The notes beneath the pieces were generated by a model. The model was not told where the DNA came from, searched no databases, and saw nothing but the letters and a program-made list of their open reading frames with translations. Below, in pieces: positions 35,148 through 45,035 of a stretch of 64,000 nt of DNA. Both the position numbers and the translations under genes were made by a program. Source of the DNA: Nostoc sp. S4 (GTDB taxonomy: Bacteria > Cyanobacteriota > Cyanobacteriia > Cyanobacteriales > Nostocaceae); assembly GCA_029379225.1 (NCBI GenBank), contig JAQYWR010000016.1, positions 62,001-126,000 on the forward strand. The letters are read 5' to 3'. Every line of letters starts with the position of its first letter. The stretch's first letter is position 1.

Positions 35148-35693
35148 TTGGTTGCATAAAATTCTTTCAAAGACATAATTAATTGAATATTTAGTGTCTG
35201 TGAGTTGATGCTAGAAGTTTTATGAGGTAGCCAGGATTTAACTAATTACTAATTAAATCCTGGCTGCATTGTAAATTATGAATCCTCTGCTCGTTGTCAC
35301 TCAATAGGTAGAGCTTCTAAAGTTGAAAAAGGTATAGCAGGAGGCAGGAGGCACACTTCGGCTTCTCCTAACAAAGACGCTGCGCGAACGCTTAGTGACC
35401 AGGAGGCAGGAGGCAGCTATGCTGGAGGTAAAACTATTATTGTTCCTAGCATTCACGCTTTCAACATGTCCTAAAGGGTGTGACTACGGCTATAACATTA
35501 GCCCAGGTATCGATTAGAGAATTCCTAAGAGGATGGACAGGTTGCCCGAAAAGTTCTACAATCTGAACTGATTGCGGTAATTTTACCTATTGCCCAATCC
35601 AGATAACCATAGTAAAGATTTTCTAGTGATTCCATTTGATTATGGAAGCACTAAATTAATATAGGAAAGTCTTGAATAAGGGACAGCAAACAA
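35148..35693. other. intergenic region with dispersed repeats
   Basis: No gene seen apart from the short one that starts at 35694. At about 35339-35420 there are AGGAGGCAGGAGGCA repeats around GACGCTGCGCGAACGC, a common Nostoc-type dispersed motif. TCCTGGC-type repeats (AGCCAGGATTTAACTAATTA, ATTAAATCCTGGCT) at about 35228-35262 form an inverted pair, possibly a terminator-like hairpin. Confidence 0.5.
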
Positions 35694-35816
35694 ATGGATG
35701 TAAAGCTGATTCTAGCTGGATTAACAGTTATATTTACGGTTTCGTGTCTATTCTTTGGCACGAAAAATGGATTCTATGATTCAGATAACTATCATGGCAA
35801 TGGTTCCGCACATTGA
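35694..35816 (+). CDS. 40-aa single-span membrane protein
   Basis: A short reading frame with protein-like features. It begins MDVKLILAGLTVIFTVSCLF, a single membrane helix, and ends in a polar tail FGTKNGFYDSDNYHGNGSAH. AAGGGA lies about 10 nt before the ATG. Its layout, an N-in single helix with a small Gly/Asn/His-rich tail, resembles the tiny membrane proteins common in cyanobacteria, and I believe similar sequences occur in other Nostocales, though I cannot verify this. Function unknown. Confidence 0.66.
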   Translation: MDVKLILAGLTVIFTVSCLFFGTKNGFYDSDNYHGNGSAH

Positions 35817-36126
35817 GAGAAGTCTGCTGCTGTAGACGCTGGGGCAACTTTCCGTAAGGTAGGTTGGCTAAAAGCGTTCATAACTTTCATACAGAAAACA
35901 AGCCAGAGGCAAAACTCTTTTAGCTCCTAGTTTGATAGCTCTCTCGTTATCCAACTTTTCCGAACTAGTGCAGGTTCGGTGGAGGCGTCCTCCCCAATCA
36001 AAAATCCGTATTCTCAGGGTGTAGGGGCGCAAAATAAAACTTACCCCTAAGTCACAAAACCAAAATTTCTGTAATTTTTGGCTTTTGGGATATGTCCATG
36101 ACGATGAGGTTTGAGGGGAGGAGGGC

Positions 36127-37794
36127 ATGAGGGATAATCTGTCGGCATCCTCTGGCATAGATGCTGGGGAAGCGGGTAGTGAATTAGTATGTTTGCCCTA
36201 TAGTGTTCAGCATCACGATGAGGGCGTATGTCTATTAGTGAAAATGGGGCCACATCGCATCCTATTGGACTGTGGTTTGGGAGATATTTCATCACTAACC
36301 AAGGGGCTTAGCAAGTCGGTACGTGGAGCTAATCCGCCCCTACCAGCAGATTTAGTTTTAATTACTCATGCCCACCCAGATCACTCTAGAGGCTTACTAG
36401 CACTGCATCAAGCTTTTCCGAAGTTACCTATTTATGGTAGTGAAGTAACCAGCAAGTTACTACCACTGAATTGGCAAGACCAAGACCCGGAGAATATTTC
36501 GCAATTTTGTCATGCTTTGCCGTTGCGATCGCCTGTGGAATTTCAAGAAGGTCTGGTAGCAGAATTATTTCCAGCAGGGCATCTACCAGGGGCAGTAGTA
36601 ATTCTCCTCACTTATACCACCCGACAGCGTACTTACAAGCTACTATATACAGGGGATTTTTTCTTATCTAACTCTCGACTGGTAGAGGGTTTGCGTTTAG
36701 AGGAACTACGAGGTTTAGACTTGGATGTGCTGATTGTTGAAGGCACTTATGGCACATCCCGCCATCCCCACCGCCGTAACCAAGAGAATCAATTAGCAGA
36801 GCGAATTAATCGGGCGATCGCTGAGCATTGTTCGGTAATCCTACCCACTCCGGCTTTAGGGCTAGGTCAAGAACTGTTGATGCTCTTGCGTTCTCATCAC
36901 CACTTCACTGGACGAGATTTAGATATCTGGGTAGATGGTGCCGTCGCCACTGGTTGCGACGCGTACCTAGAATTGCTACCTTACCTCCCCCCATCAGTAC
37001 AGAACTTTGCCCGCCATCAACCTTTGTTTTGGGACGAACGGGTGCGTCCACGGGTACGTCGTTTACAGCCAGAAGAACGTGCCACTGTTGGCAAGTCACC
37101 ATGCATCGTCCTGACTGACTCTACAGCTGATTTGCGCGAACACTGTCAACCGGATACCGGGCCTTGGTTAATTCTCGTACCTGAAAAACTTGATATAAAA
37201 CTTAACAAAAAATATTTAGCAGCCACCACCGTTGAAAGCTATCTCTTAGCTCAACATAGTGATGGCCCTGGTACTACGCAGCTAATTCATAATTTGCGAC
37301 CTCAGCATGTGATTTTTGTCCACGGTTCTCCTGCGTACTTAGCCGACCTTACAAGCTTAGAGGAGTTACAAAACCGCTATCATATACATTCTCCGGCGGC
37401 TGAGACTTTGGTGGAATTGCCGATTGGCGATACATTTTTGCAGCCCGCAGCCCCAGAGACAAATTATGAAGGTGAACTGACGGAATTAGGAACAGTAATT
37501 ACAATTACCCTACCCGATGCAATCACTGCCGATCCTCGTTGGCAACAGTTTGCTGATACTGGTTTAGTAGAGGCTCGTTGGCAAGGGGAAGAACTAGTAC
37601 TACGGGGATTGTCTCAAAGAGAACTGCTCAATCAAAATAGCGATCGCTACACATGGACAGATGTAGATTGTTGCGGTACTTGCCGACATCAAAGGGGGCA
37701 GCGGTGTTGGAATCCAGCTTCCCCATTGTATAACTTTAAGGTAACTTTAGAAGGTTACTGTCCTGCTTTTGAGCCGTTAACTGATAGTCAATAG
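36127..37794 (+). CDS. MBL-fold metallo-hydrolase (beta-CASP-like) with Cys-rich C-terminus
   Basis: A 555-residue protein. The metallo-beta-lactamase fold starts near residue 20, with the metal-binding motif ITHAHPDHSRG (HxHxDH) near residue 81, further ligands in PAGHLPGAVV and YTGDFF, and IVEGTYGTSRHP. Residues about 215-400 resemble a beta-CASP domain ending in HVIFVHGSP, the arrangement of CPSF/RNase J-type nucleases. The C-terminal 50 residues hold a Cys cluster (DCCGTCRHQ, QRCWNP, EGYCPAFE) that could bind zinc or an iron-sulfur cluster. A strong GGGGAGGAGGG precedes ATG 36127. RNA or DNA hydrolase activity is an inference. Confidence 0.85.
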   Translation: MRDNLSASSGIDAGEAGSELVCLPYSVQHHDEGVCLLVKMGPHRILLDCGLGDISSLTKGLSKSVRGANPPLPADLVLITHAHPDHSRGLLALHQAFPKLPIYGSEVTSKLLPLNWQDQDPENISQFCHALPLRSPVEFQEGLVAELFPAGHLPGAVVILLTYTTRQRTYKLLYTGDFFLSNSRLVEGLRLEELRGLDLDVLIVEGTYGTSRHPHRRNQENQLAERINRAIAEHCSVILPTPALGLGQELLMLLRSHHHFTGRDLDIWVDGAVATGCDAYLELLPYLPPSVQNFARHQPLFWDERVRPRVRRLQPEERATVGKSPCIVLTDSTADLREHCQPDTGPWLILVPEKLDIKLNKKYLAATTVESYLLAQHSDGPGTTQLIHNLRPQHVIFVHGSPAYLADLTSLEELQNRYHIHSPAAETLVELPIGDTFLQPAAPETNYEGELTELGTVITITLPDAITADPRWQQFADTGLVEARWQGEELVLRGLSQRELLNQNSDRYTWTDVDCCGTCRHQRGQRCWNPASPLYNFKVTLEGYCPAFEPLTDSQ

Positions 37795-37799
37795 CCAAT

Positions 37800-37845
37800 G
37801 GTCATTTGCCCGTTGTCATTTGTGCTTTGTTTTTTGCAAATGACC
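37800..37845. terminator. inverted repeat between convergent genes
   Basis: GGTCATTTGC at 37800-37809 is exactly complementary to GCAAATGACC at 37836-37845, with a T-rich run in the loop. It lies between the MBL-fold gene and the converging DUF6679 gene and belongs to the window's AATGACC repeat family. A bidirectional terminator role is possible from position. Confidence 0.4.
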
Positions 37846-37875
37846 GATGACCAATGACCAATGACTAATAACCCT

Positions 37876-38187
37876 TTATTCGGGATTTGAATCAGTGTAA
37901 CGATTGCGGATGCGTTCAGCTTCGGGACAATCCTCTGTCAGAAGAGGTTCTACATTACCGCGTGGCACTGAAGCCAATTTTTGCGTTACAGCACCAATGC
38001 TCTCGAGACGAACCATTTCTTCCCAAGAACAAATTTCATCCTCTTCTTCTGTTTCATAGCGTAGGGTTACTAAGTCTCCCTCTATATCTATGATGCGGGC
38101 CCGTTCAATCCAGCGTTGCTGGTCCCGCAAGAAAACACATACCTCCCGCCCGTCGCAACACAGTTGATAAATCTTGCGGTGTAGCAT
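37876..38187 (-). CDS. DUF6679 family protein
   Basis: A 103-residue soluble cyanobacterial protein. It opens MLHRKIYQLCCDGREVCVFL, followed by RDQQRWIERARIIDIEGDLVTLRYE, an Sm/SH3-like beta pattern, and then an acidic patch EEEDEICSWEEMVRLESIG. The C-terminus is polar and probably disordered. The pattern agrees with the DUF6679 family. Function is unknown. It starts at ATG 38187 and converges with the MBL-fold gene about 80 bp away. Confidence 0.8.
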   Translation of the reverse strand: MLHRKIYQLCCDGREVCVFLRDQQRWIERARIIDIEGDLVTLRYETEEEDEICSWEEMVRLESIGAVTQKLASVPRGNVEPLLTEDCPEAERIRNRYTDSNPE

Positions 38188-38798
38188 GTACTGCTTCTGC
38201 CTTTTTAAACAACGTAGTTAAACCTGTCAAAATTTGGGTTTGACCCCATTACATTACACCTTTAAGAGGTTAGTTTCACGGTTAAGAACAAGTACGTCAT
38301 CTAGGGAGATTTTGGTTTGTCAGCCAATGGTTGCTCTACCGATGAACTCAATCTCTTTCGGGCTGATTTTAGGGAATGTCTGCTTCATAGAAGTCAAACA
38401 AATCAGGATTTGTTCTCACAAAGTTAATATTTGCTGGTGAGTGATTTCTACCATTATGTAATAAAGAATACTGAAAAACAAGCGGTGATTGCGGTTGTTT
38501 AATTTGCCTACTTGTAGTCATTGGCTTTATTAAGAAGTCCGGGGATTTGGCTTTACTCTTACCCCTGTGTATTTGATCTTAACTCATTCTCTTGCTGACC
38601 TTAATGATTTTCAATAACAACACCCAAAGAGTTTTGAGTTTTCAGGTCTTTGCTCAAACAAGGTAGAGGAAAATGAGCCAGACATGGAAATGAGGATATG
38701 GGCAAGGAAGAGGCAGTTCTTGGCAGAGGAGAAAGGCTTACTGCTACTTCCCCTCTGCTACCTCATGCCCCTCATCCCTCACTCATATTGTATTAGTC
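38188..38798. other. intergenic region
   Basis: About 610 bp without a supported gene. The short frame at 38234-38440 has no family features. From about 38670 to 38785 there are loosely repeated GAGGAAAATGAG and CCCCTCTGCTACCTCATGCC stretches of the dispersed-repeat kind. Confidence 0.45.
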
Positions 38799-39017
38799 TT
38801 AACAAGATTTATGCGGTAGGGGTAATTCCATTAGCATATTGGACGAGGATGCTTCTCGTTTAATTTGACCTGTGCGAACTGCATCGTATAGGGCTGCCAG
38901 GGCTGACAAATCCTCTGACTGATAGCATTTTTTAGCCAGCACTTGATGGAGTAAACCTTCAGATTCAACACTAAGATATCCAGTTTGGAAAGCAGATTCA
39001 ACAATTGTGCGAATCAT
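38799..39017 (-). CDS. small conserved cyanobacterial protein, 72 aa
   Basis: A soluble, mainly helical protein beginning MIRTIVESAFQTGYLSVESE, then LLHQVLAKKCYQSEDLSALA and LYDAVRTGQIKREAS. This pattern (IRTxVESAxxTGYLSVESEGL) recurs in a family with several paralogues in Nostoc-type genomes, as far as I recall; no function is known to me. The C-terminus MELPLPHKSC is short and ends in Cys. It starts at ATG 39017. It stands alone, about 300 bp from the NIF3-like gene on the same strand. Confidence 0.72.
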   Translation of the reverse strand: MIRTIVESAFQTGYLSVESEGLLHQVLAKKCYQSEDLSALAALYDAVRTGQIKREASSSNMLMELPLPHKSC

Positions 39018-39312
39018 GTTGATTAAGCCAGAGTAAGCAATTTATTACGTCCAGTGTGGAACATTTCCTTCTGCGGCTAATTGATATGAAACATTAATAA
39101 TATGTGATTATCATTACACGTATATAGTGATTTACATCACAAGAATAATTGAGAATATCAGTTTTTGGTACATCTATCTCTCGAACTACGTATATTAATA
39201 ATTACAAAATATTGTTAGCACTCGGAGTAAAAAATCAGGTCATTCATCTAAGAATATTAAAATATAGTAAATTTTTAGACAAGCAGCCAAAATAATAATC
39301 AAATTTAGTGAA

Positions 39313-40101
39313 TCAAGCAAAAAACTGGCGAAAATCCTCATCCTTTTGACTCAATTGCACCCAGTCTAAATTCAAGGATTGGAATTTTTGCACCAAGCGA
39401 TCGCAAGCAGGACGTTCAGTAGCATAATGTCCTGCGTCGATTAAAATAAGATTGCGATCGCGGCTTTCTTGAAATTGATGAAATTTGCAGTCAGAAGTCA
39501 AGTAAGCTTGGGCACCTGTTTTGCTGACTGCTGAAATAAAACTGGCTCCCGAACCACCCAAAACAGCAACTAGTGAAATTGTTTGCTGTAAGTTAGCTGT
39601 CGGAGAAAAAATTAAATTCGGGGGAGCTAGTCGGGTTTGAATTACCGTCAGAAATTCTTGTAGCGTCATCAATGGCTCTAGCAAACCAACACGACCATAT
39701 CCTAATCCTGGTTGGGTGGGTACTATGGGAGTAACTTGTTGAAGTTGTAAAATTTGAGCCAAGACATCAGCAGTACCATCCTCTACTTGGTCAAAATTGG
39801 TGTGGGCGCTGTAAATACCAATATTATGAGTAAAAGCTAAACGTACCGTTTCTGCGATCGCCTCACCAGTGCGTAAGGACTTGGGAGGTGTAAAAATCAA
39901 AGGATGATGGGCAAAAATTAGATTAGCATTTAAGGCGATCGCTTCGTGCATTACTGCTAAAGTTGGTGTCAAACACACCAATACGCGTACTCTTTCCTCT
40001 AATACTCCTGGCTCAATCTGCCACCCACAATTATCCCAGCTTTCACACCAAGCAGGATTTGCCCATGCTTCAAACCAAGTAATTAAATCAGCAATTTTCA
40101 T
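39313..40101 (-). CDS. NIF3-like dinuclear metal center protein
   Basis: A 262-residue NIF3/YbgI family protein, which forms toroidal hexamers with two metal ions per subunit. Metal ligands are visible in LIFAHHPLIFTPPKS, GIYSAHTNFDQVEDGT and the C-terminal LILIDAGHYATERPACD. The N-terminus MKIADLITWFEAWANPAW is the normal start helix. Length fits the short form without the PII-like insertion. Proposed activities (GTP cyclohydrolase-like, metal chaperone) are unsettled for the family. It starts at ATG 40101. Confidence 0.94.
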   Translation of the reverse strand: MKIADLITWFEAWANPAWCESWDNCGWQIEPGVLEERVRVLVCLTPTLAVMHEAIALNANLIFAHHPLIFTPPKSLRTGEAIAETVRLAFTHNIGIYSAHTNFDQVEDGTADVLAQILQLQQVTPIVPTQPGLGYGRVGLLEPLMTLQEFLTVIQTRLAPPNLIFSPTANLQQTISLVAVLGGSGASFISAVSKTGAQAYLTSDCKFHQFQESRDRNLILIDAGHYATERPACDRLVQKFQSLNLDWVQLSQKDEDFRQFFA

Positions 40102-40391
40102 AACTAATTTTTAATTTTGAATTCACAACTCAGAATTCAGAAGCCTAAATAGTTAAAGAATTAGAAGAACATTTAATAAATGAATATATTAATCATACTA
40201 AACTGCTGATAAATTCTGATTTTTGAAATTTATAACCAGAAAAAATTCAAGTACCAGTTTCTACAATTCAGAAGCTTTGTTAGCTGTTGTTAAATAAACG
40301 TGAGTTCGACGGATAGAAAAGCCCAAAAAGCCGATTAGATGGGAATTGGCTTAACAGGGGAGGTGAAGTGCGATCGCTTTGTTAACAAAAT

Positions 40392-42380
40392 TTACGATGC
40401 CAATAATTGCCGAATTATCCTGGCTAAGGCCTTTTGTGTAAAGCGGCTGGTCACTTGTTGACCTAAACGCTGTACACCTGGATTTACTAATAACTGAGCA
40501 ATTTTAGGCGCAAATTCTACTGGGTCAAAGCCTCGTGTTTCTCGAAGAATATTAAAAATCCGTTTGATATGCTCTAAGGTTTGTTGTTGTTCAACTGTCG
40601 CGGCTGGAGTTTCATTAATTGCTGTTAATCCTACTCTTTCTCTGAGTAAATAGGTAAAGTTATGTAAAATATTTTTACCTAAAGCATCGAGTCCATTAAC
40701 AGATTCATCCACCAATTTGTCACGAATGAAAGCGCCACGTTCAGATGAGAGAAATTCTACGCCCTGATTCAGCACTAAATTAAAGTCGTAGTCTTGACTA
40801 TTACGCGCATTTTTTAACAAGTTTTCTAAGCGATTCCAGCGAAATCTGCCATCTTTAAATAGTAAATCTTGCAATGACGCTCTTAACTGTGGTGCAGGGT
40901 CGGTTAACAAACGTTTAGAAACGTAGGGATAAGCTTCGCTGAGAACTTTAAAAGTTGGGTCTATATATATTGCAATTCCTTCTAGCGTTACGAGGGAGCG
41001 AATAATTAAAGCGTAATAGGGCGGTACGCGGAAAGGATATTCATACATTAAGGCCGATAGTTCATCTGTGATGCTTTTAATGTTAAGTTCCGCAACACTA
41101 GCTCCTTGGGCATCAGCAAATACTCTGGCAAAAGCTGGGATAATTGGTGTTAAATCTGTGTCTGGTGATAAGAAATCTAATTTAACGTAGTCTTTTGCTA
41201 AGCCTTCAAAGTCGCGGTTAACAACATGAACGATCGCCTCAATTAAACCATAGCGTTGCGGTGGTTTAATCTCGCTCATCATCCCAAAGTCAAGATAAGC
41301 TAATTTCCCGTCGGTTGTTGCTAACAAATTACCAGGGTGAGGATCGGCGTGGAAAAATCCGTGTTCTAGCAGTTGGCGTAGAGAACACTGCACACCTACT
41401 TCAATTAAATAACGAGCATTGATGCCTTGGGCGCGAATTTCTTCTGTTTGGGTTAATTTAGTACCGTCAATCCACTCCATCGTCAACACGCGACGATTGG
41501 TATATTCCCAGTAAATTTTCGGTACGTATACGTCTTTTATATGACCGTATAACTCAAAAAATCGTTCTGCATTTTCGCCTTCATGGATATAATCCATTTC
41601 TTCAAAAATGCGCTCGCCTAATTCATCAAGAATCCCAACTAAGTCACTTCGTACCCGCTTGACCTTTTTCTGCACCCAAGCGGCGAGGTTACGCAAAATA
41701 TACAAATCAATAGTAATCCGCTCTCTGAGGTCAGGGCGCTGGACTTTGACCGCGACTTCTTCACCAGTTTTCAGCCTACCTTTATAGACTTGCCCCAAGG
41801 AAGCGGCAGCAATTGGCTGGGGCGAGAGTTCGGCGTAAATTTCTTGAGGAGGTGCGCCTAGTTCTTCTTCAATAAATCGGTAAGCAATTTCGTTGGCAAA
41901 AGGCGGTAATTGGTCTTGTAGCTTGGTTAATTCTTCCAGATATACCGGAGGAACCAAATCAGGTCTAGTGGACAAAGCTTGACCAATTTTGATGTAAGCA
42001 GGCCCTAGTTGCGTTAGTAATTCTCGTAATTGAACGGCTCGACGGCGGTCATTTTTGACGACAATTCCTCGTTTACTATCCGACCATAACCCAAAAATGA
42101 AGGACAGCGTTGGCCTCAACACAGCAGAAATCCGCCCTAAAACTTGCAGCGATCTGTTTCGGTAATGTACTGCTATCTCCTGGGGATTGTAACGCGTCTC
42201 AGGTTGGGCTGTTTTAGTATCCTCTCGGGCTGCCAAAAGCCTTGGCGATCGCACTACCAAATCTTGTGTACCATCTTCTGGTACTACATCAATAATATGC
42301 AGTTCGCCTTGGCTACTTTTGCCGTTGCGACTGTCCTCCTGAACTGGTTCGGAAGTAGGGGGAAGTGTCTTAACAATCAT
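40392..42380 (-). CDS. AarF/UbiB (ABC1) family kinase-like protein
   Basis: A 662-residue atypical kinase of the ABC1/UbiB/ADCK family, linked in other organisms to quinone and prenyl-lipid metabolism. Family motifs are the KxGQ-type helix (YIKIGQALSTRPDLVPP), the Ala-rich loop AAASLGQVYKGRL, catalytic Lys in VAVKVQRP, HADPHPGNLLAT and LAYLDFGMMSE. Cyanobacteria have several paralogues, some tied to plastoquinone or tocopherol. The start is unclear: ATG 42380 lacks a Shine-Dalgarno, and GTG 42392 adds four residues. The C-terminal 150 residues are helical and weakly conserved. No quinone gene is adjacent. Confidence 0.92.
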   Translation of the reverse strand: MIVKTLPPTSEPVQEDSRNGKSSQGELHIIDVVPEDGTQDLVVRSPRLLAAREDTKTAQPETRYNPQEIAVHYRNRSLQVLGRISAVLRPTLSFIFGLWSDSKRGIVVKNDRRRAVQLRELLTQLGPAYIKIGQALSTRPDLVPPVYLEELTKLQDQLPPFANEIAYRFIEEELGAPPQEIYAELSPQPIAAASLGQVYKGRLKTGEEVAVKVQRPDLRERITIDLYILRNLAAWVQKKVKRVRSDLVGILDELGERIFEEMDYIHEGENAERFFELYGHIKDVYVPKIYWEYTNRRVLTMEWIDGTKLTQTEEIRAQGINARYLIEVGVQCSLRQLLEHGFFHADPHPGNLLATTDGKLAYLDFGMMSEIKPPQRYGLIEAIVHVVNRDFEGLAKDYVKLDFLSPDTDLTPIIPAFARVFADAQGASVAELNIKSITDELSALMYEYPFRVPPYYALIIRSLVTLEGIAIYIDPTFKVLSEAYPYVSKRLLTDPAPQLRASLQDLLFKDGRFRWNRLENLLKNARNSQDYDFNLVLNQGVEFLSSERGAFIRDKLVDESVNGLDALGKNILHNFTYLLRERVGLTAINETPAATVEQQQTLEHIKRIFNILRETRGFDPVEFAPKIAQLLVNPGVQRLGQQVTSRFTQKALARIIRQLLAS

Positions 42381-42933
42381 GGAGAAGGCCACCGCTCAGA
42401 ACGTTCGTATTAAGCATTGTAACAATATGTTTAGAGATTGAGCATAGGGCATTGGGCAGATGAGGGAGCAGACAAAGGAGGAGAATTTCTAATTTTTAAT
42501 TGCTAACTTTTAAGGGATTTATAGAAAATAAATTATCCCTATTCTGGAGTGGGCAGGAAAGCCCACCCTGAATATATTACGGATAAGACACCCATCCAAA
42601 AAGAAAATTTGGGATGTTTTTTTATTTGTCAATCCCTAACCAAAACAACCCAAACGTCTTTGGTCAGACTCCTAATTCAGCACTGGCAATGCTTCATGCT
42701 CAATCCCCATTGCTCTGCTAAACTAATATGGGCATATTAATTTAATAATAGTAGGTATTGCTGCTTTTCTCAGTGCTGAGTCGTCTGAAGTAAAGACTTC
42801 GCTTACAACCTTACTAACTCCAAAATTTTCTTTTGACTCACAACTCAGCACTGTCTCAAGGTTCCGTTGGCCCAGCCTCTCGTAGAGAAGAAAGTTAACA
42901 ACACTCGGCACTATGGAAGGAGAATTTGGCTTG
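42381..42933. other. divergent intergenic region between the UbiB-like gene and recN
   Basis: About 550 bp. A hairpin, ATCCAAA with TTTGGGAT plus a run of seven T, lies at about 42594-42622, but no plus-strand gene precedes it. From about 42757 to 42908 there are AACTCAGCACTG and CTCTCGTAGAGAAG repeats of the dispersed type. No gene supported. Confidence 0.42.
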
Positions 42934-44682
42934 ATGTTGCTTTGCTTGCAAATTGAAAACTTTGCCCTCATCGACCAACTGGAATTGGAATTTAGCGCCG
43001 GACTAAATGTGTTGACGGGTGAAACAGGTGCTGGAAAATCGATTATTTTGGATGCTATTGATGCGGCTTTGGGCGGTAAAGTTTCTAGTCGAGTGATTCG
43101 TACAGGCACAAGTCGGGCAATGGTAGAAGCTACTTTCACTTCAAACCCCCCCTTAGCTGCTTGGTTGACCGAACAGGAAATCGATTTGCTTGATGAAAAC
43201 TCTGTAGTCATTAGTCGAGAAATCACCGCCACAGCTAGTAATGTCCGCAGTCGATCGCGAGTCAATGGCGTATTGGTAAATCGGCAGATCATGGCAGGAC
43301 TGCGCGATCGGTTGGTGGAAATCACAGCCCAAGGTCAAACGGTACAAGTGGGACAATCTGCTCAAGTCCGGGACTGGTTGGATTTGTATGGCGGTGACTC
43401 CCCAATGCAGCAACGCCAAAAGGTCGCCAGTAGCTTTAGTGCTTACCAACAGGCGCATCTCGTGCTAGAAAAACGCCGCACATCAGAACGCGAACGTTTG
43501 CAACAACTCGATTTGCTCGCTTATCAAGTGCAGGAATTGGGAGCAGCCAATCTGTGCGAACCGAATGAATTGGAACAGTTGGGACAAGAACAAGAACGCC
43601 TGAATCATGTTGTTGATTTGCAACAAATGAGTTACAAAATTTATCAGGCTTTGTATCAAAATGACAATGAAACTCCCGCCGCCGCAGATTTATTGGGAGA
43701 TAGCGAAGCGACATTAAGTGACATGGTAGAATACGACACCCAACTGCAACCCCTGTTGGAATTAGTCAGGGACGCTCAAGCTGCGGTCATGGAAGTCGGA
43801 AGGCAGATTAATGCATACGGTGACAATTTGGAAGCCGATCCCCAGCGATTGGAAGAAGTGGAAGAACGCGTCCGGGAATTAAAGCAAATTTGCCGCAAGT
43901 ATGGGCCGACATTAACAGAAGCGATCGCCTATTACCAGCGCATCCAAGCCCAATTAGCCCAACTTAACGATAGCGAACAATCTATCGAAAATCTAGAACA
44001 GCAAGAAAAGGCGTGTTTTGAGAAACTCACCCAAGCAAGCAATCAATTAACTCAACTGCGTAGTAAAGCTGCTGCTAATTTAGAATCGCGTTTAATATCT
44101 GAACTCAAGCCCTTAGCGATGGAAAAGGTGAAGTTTCAAGTTGAAATCCTGCCGACTTCTCCAACTGCTATGGGAGCAGATAAAATTACCTTTATGTTTA
44201 GTCCTAACCCCGGAGAACCACTACAACCTTTAACAGAAATTGCTTCTGGTGGAGAAATGAGCCGTTTTTTACTGGCATTGAAAGCTTGTTTTTCTCAAGT
44301 CGATGCAGCTGGGACAATGGTATTTGATGAAATTGATGTCGGGGTTTCCGGAAGAGTCGCTCAAGCGATCGCCGAAAAATTACACCAGTTAAGTCAACAT
44401 AACCAAGTATTATGTGTTACCCACCAACCTTTAGTTGCAGCAATGGCAGACCGTCATTACCGGGTGGATAAGCAAACAATCAATCAAGACAAAGGTAAAA
44501 AAGCTAACAATGGTAACAGCGAACAACGTACCGTTGTGCGAGTTACGACTTTAGATAATTTAACTACTCGCCGGGAAGAATTAGCGCAGTTAGCTGGTGG
44601 AAAATCAGCAAGTGATGCGATCGCTTTTGCCGAATCTTTGTTATTGCAAGCCGCTAACCACCGTCATGGCAAGCAGAGTTAA
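42934..44682 (+). CDS. recN: DNA repair protein RecN
   Basis: An SMC-like ATPase of double-strand break repair. The N-terminal half-ATPase opens MLLCLQIENFALIDQLELEF, with Walker A GETGAGKSIILDAID. A central coiled coil spans about residues 150-370 (rich in EQ, RLQQLD, LEEVEERVREL). The C-terminal half has the signature EIASGGEMSRFLLALKA, Walker B MVFDEIDVGVSG and CVTHQPLVAAMADRHY. Length (582) fits. I prefer ATG 42934, which matches the family start and has GGAG about 12 nt upstream. The ATG at 42913 would add seven residues. Confidence 0.95.
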   Translation: MLLCLQIENFALIDQLELEFSAGLNVLTGETGAGKSIILDAIDAALGGKVSSRVIRTGTSRAMVEATFTSNPPLAAWLTEQEIDLLDENSVVISREITATASNVRSRSRVNGVLVNRQIMAGLRDRLVEITAQGQTVQVGQSAQVRDWLDLYGGDSPMQQRQKVASSFSAYQQAHLVLEKRRTSERERLQQLDLLAYQVQELGAANLCEPNELEQLGQEQERLNHVVDLQQMSYKIYQALYQNDNETPAAADLLGDSEATLSDMVEYDTQLQPLLELVRDAQAAVMEVGRQINAYGDNLEADPQRLEEVEERVRELKQICRKYGPTLTEAIAYYQRIQAQLAQLNDSEQSIENLEQQEKACFEKLTQASNQLTQLRSKAAANLESRLISELKPLAMEKVKFQVEILPTSPTAMGADKITFMFSPNPGEPLQPLTEIASGGEMSRFLLALKACFSQVDAAGTMVFDEIDVGVSGRVAQAIAEKLHQLSQHNQVLCVTHQPLVAAMADRHYRVDKQTINQDKGKKANNGNSEQRTVVRVTTLDNLTTRREELAQLAGGKSASDAIAFAESLLLQAANHRHGKQS

Positions 44683-45035
44683 TTGAATAATTCGTAATTT
44701 GTATTAGAGCAAACATCCTTGGCTGAGCTTGATTCGCTCCATTTTTCTAAACTGCAAAATCTGGTACTGAGACCTTATAAATCTATAGTTTTATTTATTT
44801 AATAATCATCAGTATAATTACTAATTAGGCTGCTTTATGTTTCAGTGAGAGTATTATTGTAAGGTTATCTGTTTGCATTCTCATGGTATAGAATCGCAGC
44901 CGTACACTTGATTATTTAAAAATTGCTGTAATCAGCATATATTGTGGGCATCATAATCCCAGCAGAATTCATAAGCTAGCTGCCAAATTCTTTGGCGGCT
45001 AGTTTGTCATTGATATACAACTACAGTATCGGCTG
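44683..45035. other. intergenic region with a hairpin before the barrel gene
   Basis: About 350 bp without a gene. CTAGCTGCCAA at 44976-44986 pairs with TTGGCGGCTAG at 44992-45002 (11 bp including one T-G wobble, 5-base loop) and is followed by TTTGTCATT. It could be a recN terminator, although recN ends 290 bp earlier, or a leader element of the next gene. Confidence 0.45.
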
